64,000 nt of DNA from Rhodanobacter sp. FDAARGOS 1247. Its GTDB lineage: Bacteria > Pseudomonadota > Gammaproteobacteria > Xanthomonadales > Rhodanobacteraceae. Positions 33,454 through 42,093 of the stretch are shown in pieces. Below the pieces are notes generated by a model, which did not search any database, was not told the DNA's origin, and worked only from the letters and a program-made list of their open reading frames with translations. Position 1 is the stretch's first letter. Every line of letters starts with the position of its first letter. The translations under genes were made by a program, and so were the position numbers. The stretch spans positions 372,001 through 436,000 of the forward strand of contig NZ_CP069535.1 of assembly GCF_016889805.1 (NCBI RefSeq). The letters are read 5' to 3'.

Positions 33454-35892
33454 TTATTGGCAGGCTTCGCAATACTCGGGGTTCTCCAGTGAACAAAACA
33501 CCGCGGCGGTGGCCTGGGCCTGGTCGGGCAGCGCCGAGACGGTGGTCTTGGCGATCTTCGTCGCCGGTCGCGAGCGCAGGTAGTAGGTGGTCTTGATGCC
33601 GGCCTTCCACGCGTACATGTACATCGAGCTCAGCTGGCCGATGTTCGGGTTTTCCATGAACAGGTTCAGCGACTGGCTCTGGTCGATGTAGGCACCGCGC
33701 GAAGCGGCCAGTTCGATCAGCGCCTTCTGCGGCAGTTCCCATACGGTGCGGTAGATCTGGCGCAGACGCTCGGGGATCGCGGTGATGCCTTGCACGGAGC
33801 CTTCCGCCAGCTTGATCGCGTCGCGGATGTCGGACGTCCACAGCCCGAGCGCCTTCAGCTCGTCGGCCAGATGGCGGTTCACCTGCAGGAAATCGCCGGA
33901 AAGCGTCTCGCGCTTGAACAGGTTGCTCACCTGCGGCTCGATGCATTCGTAGCAGCCGGCGATGGACGCGATGGTCGCGGTGGGGGCGATCGCGATCAGC
34001 AGCGAGTTGCGCAGGCCATGTTGTTTGATCTGTTCGCGCAGCGCATCCCAGCGCGTGTCGTCGTGTGGCGTGGCCTGCGGCCAGTGGTCGAACTGCAGCT
34101 CGCCGCTGGCCGCGCGGCTTTCGGCGAAACCGGGATGGGCGCCTTCGGCTTCGGCCAGTTCGCACGACTGCGACAGCGCGTGGAAGTAGATCTCCTCGGC
34201 GATTCGGGTGGACAACGCCAGCGCCTCGGCGGAGTCGAATGGCAGGCGCAGCTTGAAGAACACGTCCTGCAGACCCATCACGCCGAGGCCCACCGGCCGC
34301 CACTTCATGTTCGCGCTGCGCGCGGTGGCGATCGGGTAGTGGTTGAGGTCGATCACCCGATTGAGCTGGCGCACGGCCGTGCGCACGGTCGAGGCGAGTT
34401 GGTCGAAGTCGAACGCGCCATCGCGCACGTGCCGCGCCAGGTTCACCGAGCCGAGGTTGCACACGGCCGTCTCGTTGGCCGAGCTGACTTCTAGAATCTC
34501 GGTGCACAGGTTGGACAGGTGGATCACGTTTTCGGCTTTGGCCGTCTGGTTGGACGTGGCGTTGCAGCGGTCCTTGAAGGTCATCCAGCCGTTGCCGGTC
34601 TGCGCCAGCGTACGCATCATGCGGGCGTACAGCTCGCGCGCCTTCACGGCTTTCACGGCGAGTCCGTCGGCTTCGGCCTTGCGATACGCGGTGTCGAATG
34701 TCTCGCCCCAACTGTCGACGAAGTGTGGCACCACCTTCGGATCGAACAGCGACCAATCGCCGTCGCTCTCGACCCGGCGCATGAATTCGTCGGGAATCCA
34801 GTTCGCGATGTTGAGGTTGTGCGCGCGGCGCGCATCGTCGCCGGTGTTGTCGCGCAGTTCGAGGAAGTCCTCGATGTCGGCGTGCCACGATTCCAGGTAC
34901 ACACAGGCCGCACCCTTGCGCTTGCCGCCCTGGTTCACCGCGGCGACCGACGCGTCCAGCGTCTTCAGCCACGGCAGCAGGCCGTTGGAGTGGCCGTTGG
35001 TGCCCTTGATCAGCGAGCCGCGCGAGCGCACCCGCGAATAGGCCAGGCCGATGCCGCCGGCGAACTTGCTGAGCTTGGCCACGTCGGCGTATTTGTCGTA
35101 GATCGACTCCAGCGAATCGACCGGCGAGTCGAGCAGGTAGCACGAGGAGAGCTGCTCGTGCGCGGTGCCGGCGTTGAACAGGGTGGGCGAGCTGGCGATG
35201 TATTCCAGCGAGGACAACAGGCGGTACAGCTCCAGCGTCTCGCCGATCTCGTTGCCGCCCAGCGCGCAGGCGATGCGCATGAAGAAGTGCTGCGGCGTCT
35301 CGATCACCAGGCGCTGCTGCGGGTGGCGCAGCAGGTAGCGGTCGTACACCGTGCGCAGACCGAAGTATTCGAAACGGCGGGTGGCCAGCGGGTCGATCGC
35401 GTCGTTCAACTTGCGCGCGTTGGCGGCCACGAAGTCGCGCAAACGATCGTTGAGGATGCCCAGCTCGGCACCGCGCGCGATCGACTGCGAGTAGCTCTGG
35501 ATTTCCTGGCCGCTGACTTCCTTGTCGATGTACGCGCCGAGCAGGCGCGCGGCAAGCTGGCCGTATTCCGGCTCTTCCGCGGTCAGCGCGGCCGCGGTGC
35601 GGATCGACAGCTGATCGAGTTCCTGCGTGGTGGCGCCGTCGTACAGGCCGCCGATGGTCTTCAGCGCGACCCGTAGCGGATCGACGCCGTGCAGGCCCTC
35701 TGCGCTGCGCGTCACCGCGCGCACGATCTTGTTGACGTCGACGGCTTCCTGGCCGCCGTTGCGCTTGGTCACGTGCATGGAGGCCGCGCTGTGCGGCGGG
35801 GTCAGCGCGAATGCGGCTTCATCGGCGGACGGGCTGGGGGATTCGGCGCGCGCGACGGCGCGCTCGCGTTCGGCGGTATCGAGGGCTTGCAT
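33454..35892 (-). CDS. nrdA: Class I ribonucleotide reductase large subunit NrdA
   Basis: Catalytic R1 subunit, 812 aa. An N-terminal ATP cone (VTKRNGGQEAVDVNKIVRAV, about 41-130) provides the overall activity site. Active-site cysteines are in LFNAGTAHEQLSSCYLL, in the loop HLSNLCTEILEV and in AVCNLGSVNLARH; the C-terminal redox pair is in YCEACQ. The radical-transfer part includes TATIASIAGCYECIEP. The ATG at 35892 has GGAG nine bases upstream. A long leader holds a cobalamin riboswitch, and NrdR-like boxes lie over the promoter, so expression is likely lowered by coenzyme B12 and by dATP/NrdR. No class II nrdJ gene is in the window, though the riboswitch predicts one elsewhere. Confidence 0.96.
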   Translation of the reverse strand: MQALDTAERERAVARAESPSPSADEAAFALTPPHSAASMHVTKRNGGQEAVDVNKIVRAVTRSAEGLHGVDPLRVALKTIGGLYDGATTQELDQLSIRTAAALTAEEPEYGQLAARLLGAYIDKEVSGQEIQSYSQSIARGAELGILNDRLRDFVAANARKLNDAIDPLATRRFEYFGLRTVYDRYLLRHPQQRLVIETPQHFFMRIACALGGNEIGETLELYRLLSSLEYIASSPTLFNAGTAHEQLSSCYLLDSPVDSLESIYDKYADVAKLSKFAGGIGLAYSRVRSRGSLIKGTNGHSNGLLPWLKTLDASVAAVNQGGKRKGAACVYLESWHADIEDFLELRDNTGDDARRAHNLNIANWIPDEFMRRVESDGDWSLFDPKVVPHFVDSWGETFDTAYRKAEADGLAVKAVKARELYARMMRTLAQTGNGWMTFKDRCNATSNQTAKAENVIHLSNLCTEILEVSSANETAVCNLGSVNLARHVRDGAFDFDQLASTVRTAVRQLNRVIDLNHYPIATARSANMKWRPVGLGVMGLQDVFFKLRLPFDSAEALALSTRIAEEIYFHALSQSCELAEAEGAHPGFAESRAASGELQFDHWPQATPHDDTRWDALREQIKQHGLRNSLLIAIAPTATIASIAGCYECIEPQVSNLFKRETLSGDFLQVNRHLADELKALGLWTSDIRDAIKLAEGSVQGITAIPERLRQIYRTVWELPQKALIELAASRGAYIDQSQSLNLFMENPNIGQLSSMYMYAWKAGIKTTYYLRSRPATKIAKTTVSALPDQAQATAAVFCSLENPEYCEACQ

Positions 35893-36038
35893 GGCGGTTG
35901 GCTCCGGCGAAGGACATCAAACGCCTGCTCCCGCGCGCAGGGCCTGATAGCGACGGATTCCGGAGGCGACGCGCAAGCGGACGCCGGGCGGCGACCTGCT
36001 CCACGACGCACTTCCCCGCGGAAGCCGTCACTACGCAA

Positions 36039-36056
36039 CGGGACACGTTCGTCCCG
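36039..36056 (-). promoter_or_regulatory. Hairpin after the riboswitch, possible expression platform
   Basis: CGGGAC and GTCCCG pair with a 6-nt loop (36045-36050), immediately after the 3' end of the cobalamin aptamer in the nrdA leader. It has no T-run, so it could be a pseudo-terminator or part of a switch that affects the downstream leader. About 145 nt remain to the nrdA ATG. Confidence 0.4.
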
Positions 36057-36060
36057 CTGT

Positions 36061-36247
36061 GTCGGCAGGTCTTCGGACTTGCGGACGAGGATCAGAGCGA
36101 TCCGCCTAGTTGCTCCCGCTTCCCAGCCGCTGAGGGCCAGTGCATGTGGGCGCGTTCGTTTCCGCTTTACCGCTGCGGGGCAGTTCCGGAGTCACACCGG
36201 ATTCCCTTTTAAGCCCGACCGATGTCGCATCTGGTCGGGCACCGACG
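36061..36247 (-). ncRNA. Cobalamin (B12) riboswitch in the nrdA leader
   Basis: On the - strand the aptamer signatures appear in order: GGGAATCCGGTGTGACTCC (36206-36188), GGAACTGCCCCGC just after it, GGGAAG near the middle, and AGTCCGAAGACCTGCC at the 3' end (near 36078-36063). GTCGG at the 5' end can pair with CCGAC at the 3' end to close P1. This is the standard AdoCbl riboswitch order. It begins at the predicted transcription start and precedes nrdA, so B12 would reduce class I reductase expression. Published precedents exist for Streptomyces nrdABS. Confidence 0.93.
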
Positions 36248-36248
36248 G

Positions 36249-36296
36249 ACACAACATATCGGGTGGCCCGGACAGGGTCAACCCAACAAGTTGTGC
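36249..36296 (-). promoter_or_regulatory. nrdA promoter with two NrdR-like boxes
   Basis: On the - strand, TTGACC (36281-36276), a 17-nt spacer and TATGTT (36258-36253) make a good sigma70 promoter with its start near 36246. Box 1, ACCCGATATGTTGTGT (36264-36249), matches the NrdR consensus ACACWATATATWGTGT at 13 of 16 positions and covers the -10. Box 2, GCACAACTTGTTGGGT (36296-36281), matches at 11 of 16 and adjoins the -35. Box starts are 32 bp apart, three helical turns, the known NrdR arrangement. Confidence 0.75.
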
Positions 36297-36349
36297 ATAA
36301 GTCGGGGCGAAAGCCGCTTGCGGCGAGCGCTGGCGCGGGCTGCCAAAAA

Positions 36350-36835
<486 letters not shown>

Positions 36836-36870
36836 CTAATATTCAATCCGACGAGTGCGAGGCGCTATCC

Positions 36871-37131
36871 ATGATGGATAGGCAGGATATCGACCAGATT
36901 GCCCTGCGACTTGTGTCGTTGGTACCGCCAGGGTTGGCACAGGCGCATCAGGATTTGCGAACCAACTTCCAAGATGTTCTGGCGCAAGGATTGCGCCGCC
37001 TCGACCTGGTCACCCGCGAAGAATTCGAAGTCCAGTCCCAGGTACTGGCGCGTACGCGCGCCAAGGTCGACGAATTGGAGCGACACGTGGCCCAGTTGGA
37101 GGCCGCGGTGGCTGCCCGCGCGGGTTCGTAA
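36871..37131 (+). CDS. ubiK: Ubiquinone biosynthesis accessory factor UbiK
   Basis: 86-aa member of the BMFP family, now UbiK, which with UbiJ organises the soluble ubiquinone-synthesis complex and binds lipid. N-terminal amphipathic helices (DIDQIALRLVSLVPPGLAQAHQDLR) are followed by NFQDVLAQGLRRLDLVTREEFEVQSQVLARTR and a C-terminal coiled coil VDELERHVAQLEAAV, all characteristic. Two ATG codons in tandem (36871 and 36874) can serve as start; GAGG lies upstream. A transcription terminator follows. Its partners UbiJ and UbiB are encoded about 10 kb away in this window. Confidence 0.92.
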   Translation: MMDRQDIDQIALRLVSLVPPGLAQAHQDLRTNFQDVLAQGLRRLDLVTREEFEVQSQVLARTRAKVDELERHVAQLEAAVAARAGS

Positions 37132-37147
37132 AACCGCCTCCCGGGAG

Positions 37148-37200
37148 CCGCCTCCGATCCGTCACCCTCACCCCGAGAACGATCGGAGGCGGTTATTTAT
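37148..37200 (+). terminator. Intrinsic terminator after ubiK
   Basis: CCGCCTCCGATC (37148-37159) and GATCGGAGGCGG (37181-37192) form a perfect 12-bp stem followed by TTATTTATT. This is the clearest Rho-independent terminator in the window and separates ubiK from yifB. Confidence 0.85.
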
Positions 37201-37293
37201 TCAGCGCTGCTGATGGAGCCGTTCCATGTCCATGCCCCTCAGCACCACGCCCTCCATGTTTCCCTTCCCGTTGTTCCATCGACCCGCGGCCGC

Positions 37294-38787
37294 ATGAGTC
37301 TTGCCGTTACCCTCAGCCGTGCGCAGGAAGGAATCGCCGCACCGCAAGTGATGGTCGAGGTGCATCTTTCCGGTGGTCTGCCGTGTACCAACATCGTCGG
37401 CCTGCCCGAGGCTGCGGTGCGCGAGGCGCGCGATCGCGTGCGCGTGGCGATCCAGAACACCGCGTTCGAATACCCCGGTCGCCGCGTCACCGTGAATCTG
37501 GCGCCGGCGGAGCTGCCCAAGGACGGCGGCCGGTTCGACCTGCCGATCGCGCTGGGCATTCTTGCCGCCAGCGGCCAGGTGCCGCGCGAGAAACTCGACG
37601 ACTGTGAATTCCTCGGCGAACTGGCGCTGAGCGGCACGCTGCGCAGCGTATCCGGCGTGCTGCCGGCGCTGCTGCGCGCGCGGGCGCGCGGGCGCCGGGT
37701 GGTGGTGCCGCGGGAGAACGCCGCCGAAGCGGCGCTGGTGGCCGATGTCGACGTGCGCGTGGCCGATACGCTGGCCGAGGTCTGCGGCTGGTTGCGCGGC
37801 GCCCACGAGCTGTCGATGCCGGTCGGCATTCCCAGCAACGGCGGCGCGGAAGATGGCCCCGACCTTGCCGACGTGCGCGGGCAGTTGCAGGCGCGTCGCG
37901 CGCTGGAAATCACCGCCGTGGGTGGCCACCACCTGCTGCTGATCGGCCCACCCGGCACCGGCAAGACCATGCTGGCCGAACGCCTGCCCGGCATCCTGCC
38001 GCCGCTGAGCGAGTCCGAAGCGCTGGAGACCTGCGCCGTGCTGTCGGTGGCCGGCCAGACGACCGACCTGGCGCACTGGCGACGGCGCCCGTTCCGTTCC
38101 CCCCATCACACGGCGTCCGCGGTGGCCCTGGTCGGCGGCGGTTCGTATCCGCGGCCGGGCGAGGTGTCGCTGGCGCACAACGGCGTGCTGTTCCTTGACG
38201 AGCTGCCGGAGTTCAGCCGGCACGTGCTGGAAGTGCTGCGCGAGCCGATGGAATCCGGCCACATCATGATCTCGCGGGCCGCGCGGCAGTCGACCTTTCC
38301 GGCCCAGTTCCAGCTGGTGGCGGCGATGAATCCGTGCCCCTGCGGTTACGCCGGCGACCCCCGCTGCCAGTGCACGCCCGATCAGATCCAGCGTTATCGC
38401 GGGCGCATTTCCGGCCCGTTGCTGGACCGCATCGACCTGTGCGTGGAAGTGCCGCCCGTACCCTTGGCCGACCTGGGTGCGCCGCGCGGCGACCGCGACG
38501 AGGACTCCGCCACGGTGCGCGCGCGCGTGCTCAACGCGCGGCGGCAATCGCTGATGCGGGCGGGTCGGCCCAATGCAGAAATCAGCACGCGTGAACTGGA
38601 GCGCGATTGTGCGTTGGGCGCACCCGAGCGGCGCTGGTTCGAGGCCGCGCTGGAGCGGCTGGGCCTGTCCGCGCGCGCCTATCACCGCGTGCTGCGGGTG
38701 GCCCGCACGATCGCCGACCTGGACGGCGGCGCCGCCCTGCTCGAACGCGAGCACCTGGCCGAGGCGCTGCAGTACCGCCGCTTCTGA
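37294..38787 (+). CDS. yifB: YifB/ComM-family Mg-chelatase-like AAA+ ATPase
   Basis: 497 aa from the ATG at 37294 (MSLAVTLSRAQEGIAAPQVMVEVHLSGGLP). An N-terminal Lon-substrate-like domain is followed by a Mg-chelatase AAA core with Walker A GPPGTGKTMLAERLPGILPP, Walker B GVLFLDELPEFSR and a C-terminal Mg_chelatase_C domain (RAYHRVLRVARTIADLDG). The cysteines in NPCPCGYAGDPRCQC are typical. In naturally competent bacteria the ComM member is a branch-migration helicase that helps integrate donor DNA. That role is possible here but no competence gene adjoins it. Confidence 0.93.
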   Translation: MSLAVTLSRAQEGIAAPQVMVEVHLSGGLPCTNIVGLPEAAVREARDRVRVAIQNTAFEYPGRRVTVNLAPAELPKDGGRFDLPIALGILAASGQVPREKLDDCEFLGELALSGTLRSVSGVLPALLRARARGRRVVVPRENAAEAALVADVDVRVADTLAEVCGWLRGAHELSMPVGIPSNGGAEDGPDLADVRGQLQARRALEITAVGGHHLLLIGPPGTGKTMLAERLPGILPPLSESEALETCAVLSVAGQTTDLAHWRRRPFRSPHHTASAVALVGGGSYPRPGEVSLAHNGVLFLDELPEFSRHVLEVLREPMESGHIMISRAARQSTFPAQFQLVAAMNPCPCGYAGDPRCQCTPDQIQRYRGRISGPLLDRIDLCVEVPPVPLADLGAPRGDRDEDSATVRARVLNARRQSLMRAGRPNAEISTRELERDCALGAPERRWFEAALERLGLSARAYHRVLRVARTIADLDGGAALLEREHLAEALQYRRF

Positions 38788-38866
38788 GCGATGGCGAAAA
38801 CCTGCGTGACTGGACGTCCCGGAGCGCGCATGTTTCGATAGCGCCCGGATCTTCCCAGGGAATGCG

Positions 38867-40654
38867 ATGACTATCGAGCTCAGCCTGATGCTCGCCGGCA
38901 TGCTGGTGATCGGCTTCCTGGCGCAGTGGCTGGCATGGCGGGTGAAACTGCCGGCAATCGTGTTCCTGCTGCTGGCCGGAATCATCCTGGGGCCGGTCAG
39001 CGGCGTGCTGCAGCCGGACAAGCTGCTGGGCGAACTGCTGTTCCCGATGGTCTCGCTGTCGGTCGCGCTGATCCTGTTCGAAGGCAGCCTGACCTTGCGC
39101 TTCCACGAATTGCCGGGCATCGGCAAGGCGGTGCGCGGGCTGGTCAGTTACGGCGCGGTGGCGTCGCTGCTGCTGCTGGCGCTGGCCGCCCACCTCGTCG
39201 CCGGACTGGCCTGGCCGATCGCCCTGCTGTTCGGCGCGCTGGCCTGCGTGACCGGGCCGACGGTGATCGCGCCGATGCTGCGCACCCTGCGCCCGAATGC
39301 CCGCATCGCCAACACGCTGCGCTGGGAAGGCATCGTGATCGACCCGCTGGGCGCACTGTTCGCGGTGCTGATCTACGAGGCCATCGTGTCGCGCCAGGAA
39401 GGGCACACCATCGGCATCTTCGTTGCCACGATCGGCTGTGGCGTAGGTATCGGTGCGCTGTCGGCGTGGACGATGGCGTTCTTCCTGCGTCGCCAGATGA
39501 TTCCCGAATACCTGCAGAACTACGCGGTGCTGGCCGCGGTGCTGCTGGCCTTCAGCGTCTCCAACACGCTGACCCACGAGTCGGGCCTGCTGGCGGTGAC
39601 GATCATGGGCATCGCGCTGGGCAACCTGCGCGGCGTGCACATCGACGACATCCTGGATTTCAAGGAAAGCCTGACCACGGTGCTGGTGTCGCTGCTGTTC
39701 GTCCTGCTCGCCGCCCGACTGCAATGGCCGTTGCCCGACGGCATGCTGGGCGCCGGCATCACCCTGTTCGTGATCGCGCAACTGCTGGTGCGGCCGGTGA
39801 CCGTGGCGATCGCCAGCTTCGGCAGCAGCCTGAGCTGGCGCGAGCGCGCGCTGATCGGCTGGGTCGCGCCGCGCGGCATCGTGGCCGCGTCGGTGTCGGC
39901 GCTGTTCGCGCTGCGCCTCGACGCCCTGGGCGTGGCCGGTGCCGAGGCGCTGGTGCCGCTGGTGTTCACCCTGATCATCGGCACCGTGATCCTGCAGAGC
40001 GCCACCGCCCGTCCGCTGGCGATCTGGCTGAAGGTCGCCGAGCCGGAGCCGCGCGGTCTGCTGATCTTCGGTTCCGACGTCGTGGCGCGCGCGATCGGCA
40101 AGGCGCTGGACGAGGCAGGCTTCCGCGTGGTGCTGGCCGACGACGACTGGGACGGCATCCGCCTCGCGCGGATGGAGGGACGCAGCACCTTCTTCGGCAA
40201 CCCCGCCTCGCCGCATGCCGAGCGGCACCTGGACCTCACCGGCATCGGCCGGTTGCTGGCGGTGTCGACCCATCGCGAGCGCAACTCGCTGGCCTGCGTG
40301 CACTACCGGCAGGAATTCGGGCGCGAAAAAGTCTACCGCCTGCGCAACCTCACGCCCCAGGAAAACACCGACCGCGCCGCGCTCGCCGGCAGCCTGCTGG
40401 CGCCGCCGCTGTTCGACGAGACGATGACCCACGGGCGCTTCGCCGAAATGCTGGAACAGGGCTGGCGGATCAAGTCGACCCGGCTCAGCGCCACCTTCGA
40501 CTGGCCGCACTTCATCGAGCAATACGGCTCGAACACGGTGCTGATGTTCGGCGTCGAGGAAAAGGGCGCCCTGCGGGTGGCCTCGGCCAAGCGCGAACTG
40601 GAGCCGAAGCCCGGCTGGACCGTGATCGCGCTGGTGCCGCCCAGCGAGAAGTGA
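38867..40654 (+). CDS. CPA1-type cation:proton antiporter with RCK/TrkA-N-like tail
   Basis: 595 aa. About 12 hydrophobic helices occupy the first 385 residues (LPAIVFLLLAGIILGP, ILFEGSLTLRF, FGALACVTGPTVIAPML, APRGIVAASVSALFAL), the Na+/H+ exchanger pattern. The C-terminal 200 residues read as a nucleotide-binding RCK/TrkA-N domain (GLLIFGSDVVARAIGKALDEAGFRVVLADDD). Such fusions usually sense NAD(H) or another nucleotide to gate transport of Na+ or K+. Starts 79 bp after yifB; ends in a palindromic region shared with the convergent aceA. Confidence 0.9.
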   Translation: MTIELSLMLAGMLVIGFLAQWLAWRVKLPAIVFLLLAGIILGPVSGVLQPDKLLGELLFPMVSLSVALILFEGSLTLRFHELPGIGKAVRGLVSYGAVASLLLLALAAHLVAGLAWPIALLFGALACVTGPTVIAPMLRTLRPNARIANTLRWEGIVIDPLGALFAVLIYEAIVSRQEGHTIGIFVATIGCGVGIGALSAWTMAFFLRRQMIPEYLQNYAVLAAVLLAFSVSNTLTHESGLLAVTIMGIALGNLRGVHIDDILDFKESLTTVLVSLLFVLLAARLQWPLPDGMLGAGITLFVIAQLLVRPVTVAIASFGSSLSWRERALIGWVAPRGIVAASVSALFALRLDALGVAGAEALVPLVFTLIIGTVILQSATARPLAIWLKVAEPEPRGLLIFGSDVVARAIGKALDEAGFRVVLADDDWDGIRLARMEGRSTFFGNPASPHAERHLDLTGIGRLLAVSTHRERNSLACVHYRQEFGREKVYRLRNLTPQENTDRAALAGSLLAPPLFDETMTHGRFAEMLEQGWRIKSTRLSATFDWPHFIEQYGSNTVLMFGVEEKGALRVASAKRELEPKPGWTVIALVPPSEK

Positions 40655-40660
40655 GGAACA

Positions 40661-40739
40661 AGAAGTGAGGAGTGAGGGAAAGCGAGAGCAGTCCGTGCCT
40701 TTGCTCTCTCTGACTCCTCACTCCCCTGCACTCACTTCT
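40661..40739. terminator. Imperfect long palindrome between convergent antiporter gene and aceA
   Basis: AGAAGTGAG (40661-40669) pairs with CTCACTTCT (40731-40739), AGTGAGGAG (40664-40672) can pair with CTCCTCACT (40714-40722), and GAGAGCA (40684-40690) pairs with TGCTCTC (40702-40708). The register is loose because of repeated GTGAGG units. It is probably a bidirectional terminator. Similar GTGAGGG...GCGAG text follows the glpQ stop at 22055-22075. Confidence 0.5.
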
Positions 40740-40746
40740 CTTCTTC

Positions 40747-42045
40747 TCAGGCCGCCGAAGCCTGCTTGAACTGGGCTTCTTCGGTCGAGCCTTTCAGCGC
40801 GGTGGTCGACGACTGTCCTTGCTGGATCGCCTGGGTCACGGCGTCGAAGTAACCGGTGCCCACTTCGCGCTGGTGCTTCACCGCGGTGAAGCCGCGATCG
40901 GCGGCGGCGAATTCCTTTTCCTGCAGTTCGACGAAGGCGCTCATTTGGCGGCGGGCGTAACCGTGCGCCAGGTCGAACATGCCGTAGTTGAGGCTGTGGA
41001 AGCCGGCCAGGGTGATGAACTGGAACTTGTAGCCCATCGCACCCAGTTCCTTCTGGAAGTTGGCGATGGTGGCGTCGTCCAGGTTCTTCTTCCAGTTGAA
41101 GCTGGGCGAGCAGTTGTAGGCCAGCATCTTGCCGGGGAACTTCGCGTGGATCGCCTCGGCGAAGCAGCGCGCGTCGTCCAGGTTCGGCTTGCTGGTCTCG
41201 CACCAGATCAGGTCGGCGTACGGCGCGTAGGCGAGGCCGCGGCTGATCGCCTGGTCCAGGCCCGGGCGCACGCGGAAGAAGCCTTCGACGGTGCGTTCGC
41301 CGGTGATGAAGGCCTTGTCGTTGTCGTCGATGTCCGAGGTGAGCAGGTCGGCGGCGTCGGCGTCGGTGCGCGCCACCAGCAGGGTCGGCACGCCGGCCAC
41401 GTCGGCGGCCAGGCGCGCCGCGTTCAACTTGTCGACCGCCTCGCGGGTCGGCACCAGCACCTTGCCGCCCATGTGGCCGCACTTCTTCACGCTGGCCAGC
41501 TGATCCTCGAAGTGCACGCCGGCGGCGCCGGCCTCGATCATCGCCTTCATCAGCTCGAACGCATTCAGCACGCCGCCGAAGCCGGCTTCGGCGTCAGCCA
41601 CGATCGGCACCAGCCAGTCGCAGTCGTCCTTGCCTTCGGCGTGGTGCAACTGATCGGCACGCAGCAAGGTGTTGTTGATCCGCTTCACCACCAGCGGCAC
41701 CGAGTTGGCCGGGTACAGCGACTGGTCGGGATACATCTCGCCGGCCACGTTCGCGTCGGCGGCGACCTGCCAGCCGCTCAGGTAGATCGCCTGCAGGCCG
41801 GCCTTGACCTGCTGCATCGCCTGGTTGCCGGTGAGCGCGCCCAGCGCATTGACGAAGTCTTCCTTGTGCAGGGACTTCCACAGCCGCTCGGCGCCATGGC
41901 GGGCCAGCGAGTGTTCCACGTGCACGGTGCCGCGCAGGCGCACCACGTCCTCGGCGGAGTAGTTGCGCTGCACGCCGGTCCAGCGCGGGTTGTTGTTCCA
42001 GTCCAGGGTGATCTGTTCGGCGGTCGGCAGGGTCGTGGTCTTCAT
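40747..42045 (-). CDS. aceA: Isocitrate lyase
   Basis: Splits isocitrate to glyoxylate and succinate, the first glyoxylate-shunt step. 432 aa, the usual bacterial size. The active-site motif [13 protein letters not shown] holds the catalytic Cys; [35 protein letters not shown] binds metal and substrate, and YNCSPSFNW is also conserved. It lies 48 bp downstream of aceB on the same strand, an aceBA operon. No isocitrate dehydrogenase kinase gene (aceK) follows. Confidence 0.97.
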   Translation of the reverse strand: MKTTTLPTAEQITLDWNNNPRWTGVQRNYSAEDVVRLRGTVHVEHSLARHGAERLWKSLHKEDFVNALGALTGNQAMQQVKAGLQAIYLSGWQVAADANVAGEMYPDQSLYPANSVPLVVKRINNTLLRADQLHHAEGKDDCDWLVPIVADAEAGFGGVLNAFELMKAMIEAGAAGVHFEDQLASVKKCGHMGGKVLVPTREAVDKLNAARLAADVAGVPTLLVARTDADAADLLTSDIDDNDKAFITGERTVEGFFRVRPGLDQAISRGLAYAPYADLIWCETSKPNLDDARCFAEAIHAKFPGKMLAYNCSPSFNWKKNLDDATIANFQKELGAMGYKFQFITLAGFHSLNYGMFDLAHGYARRQMSAFVELQEKEFAAADRGFTAVKHQREVGTGYFDAVTQAIQQGQSSTTALKGSTEEAQFKQASAA

Positions 42046-42093
42046 GGCATGGCTCCGTGGGACGGTGATTCGTGGCAGGCGGATCGGTGGGAC

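Noticed and set aside
35689..36300. 203-codon + strand frame over the nrdA leader
   Set aside because: Covers the riboswitch and promoter; no ribosome site or family resemblance.
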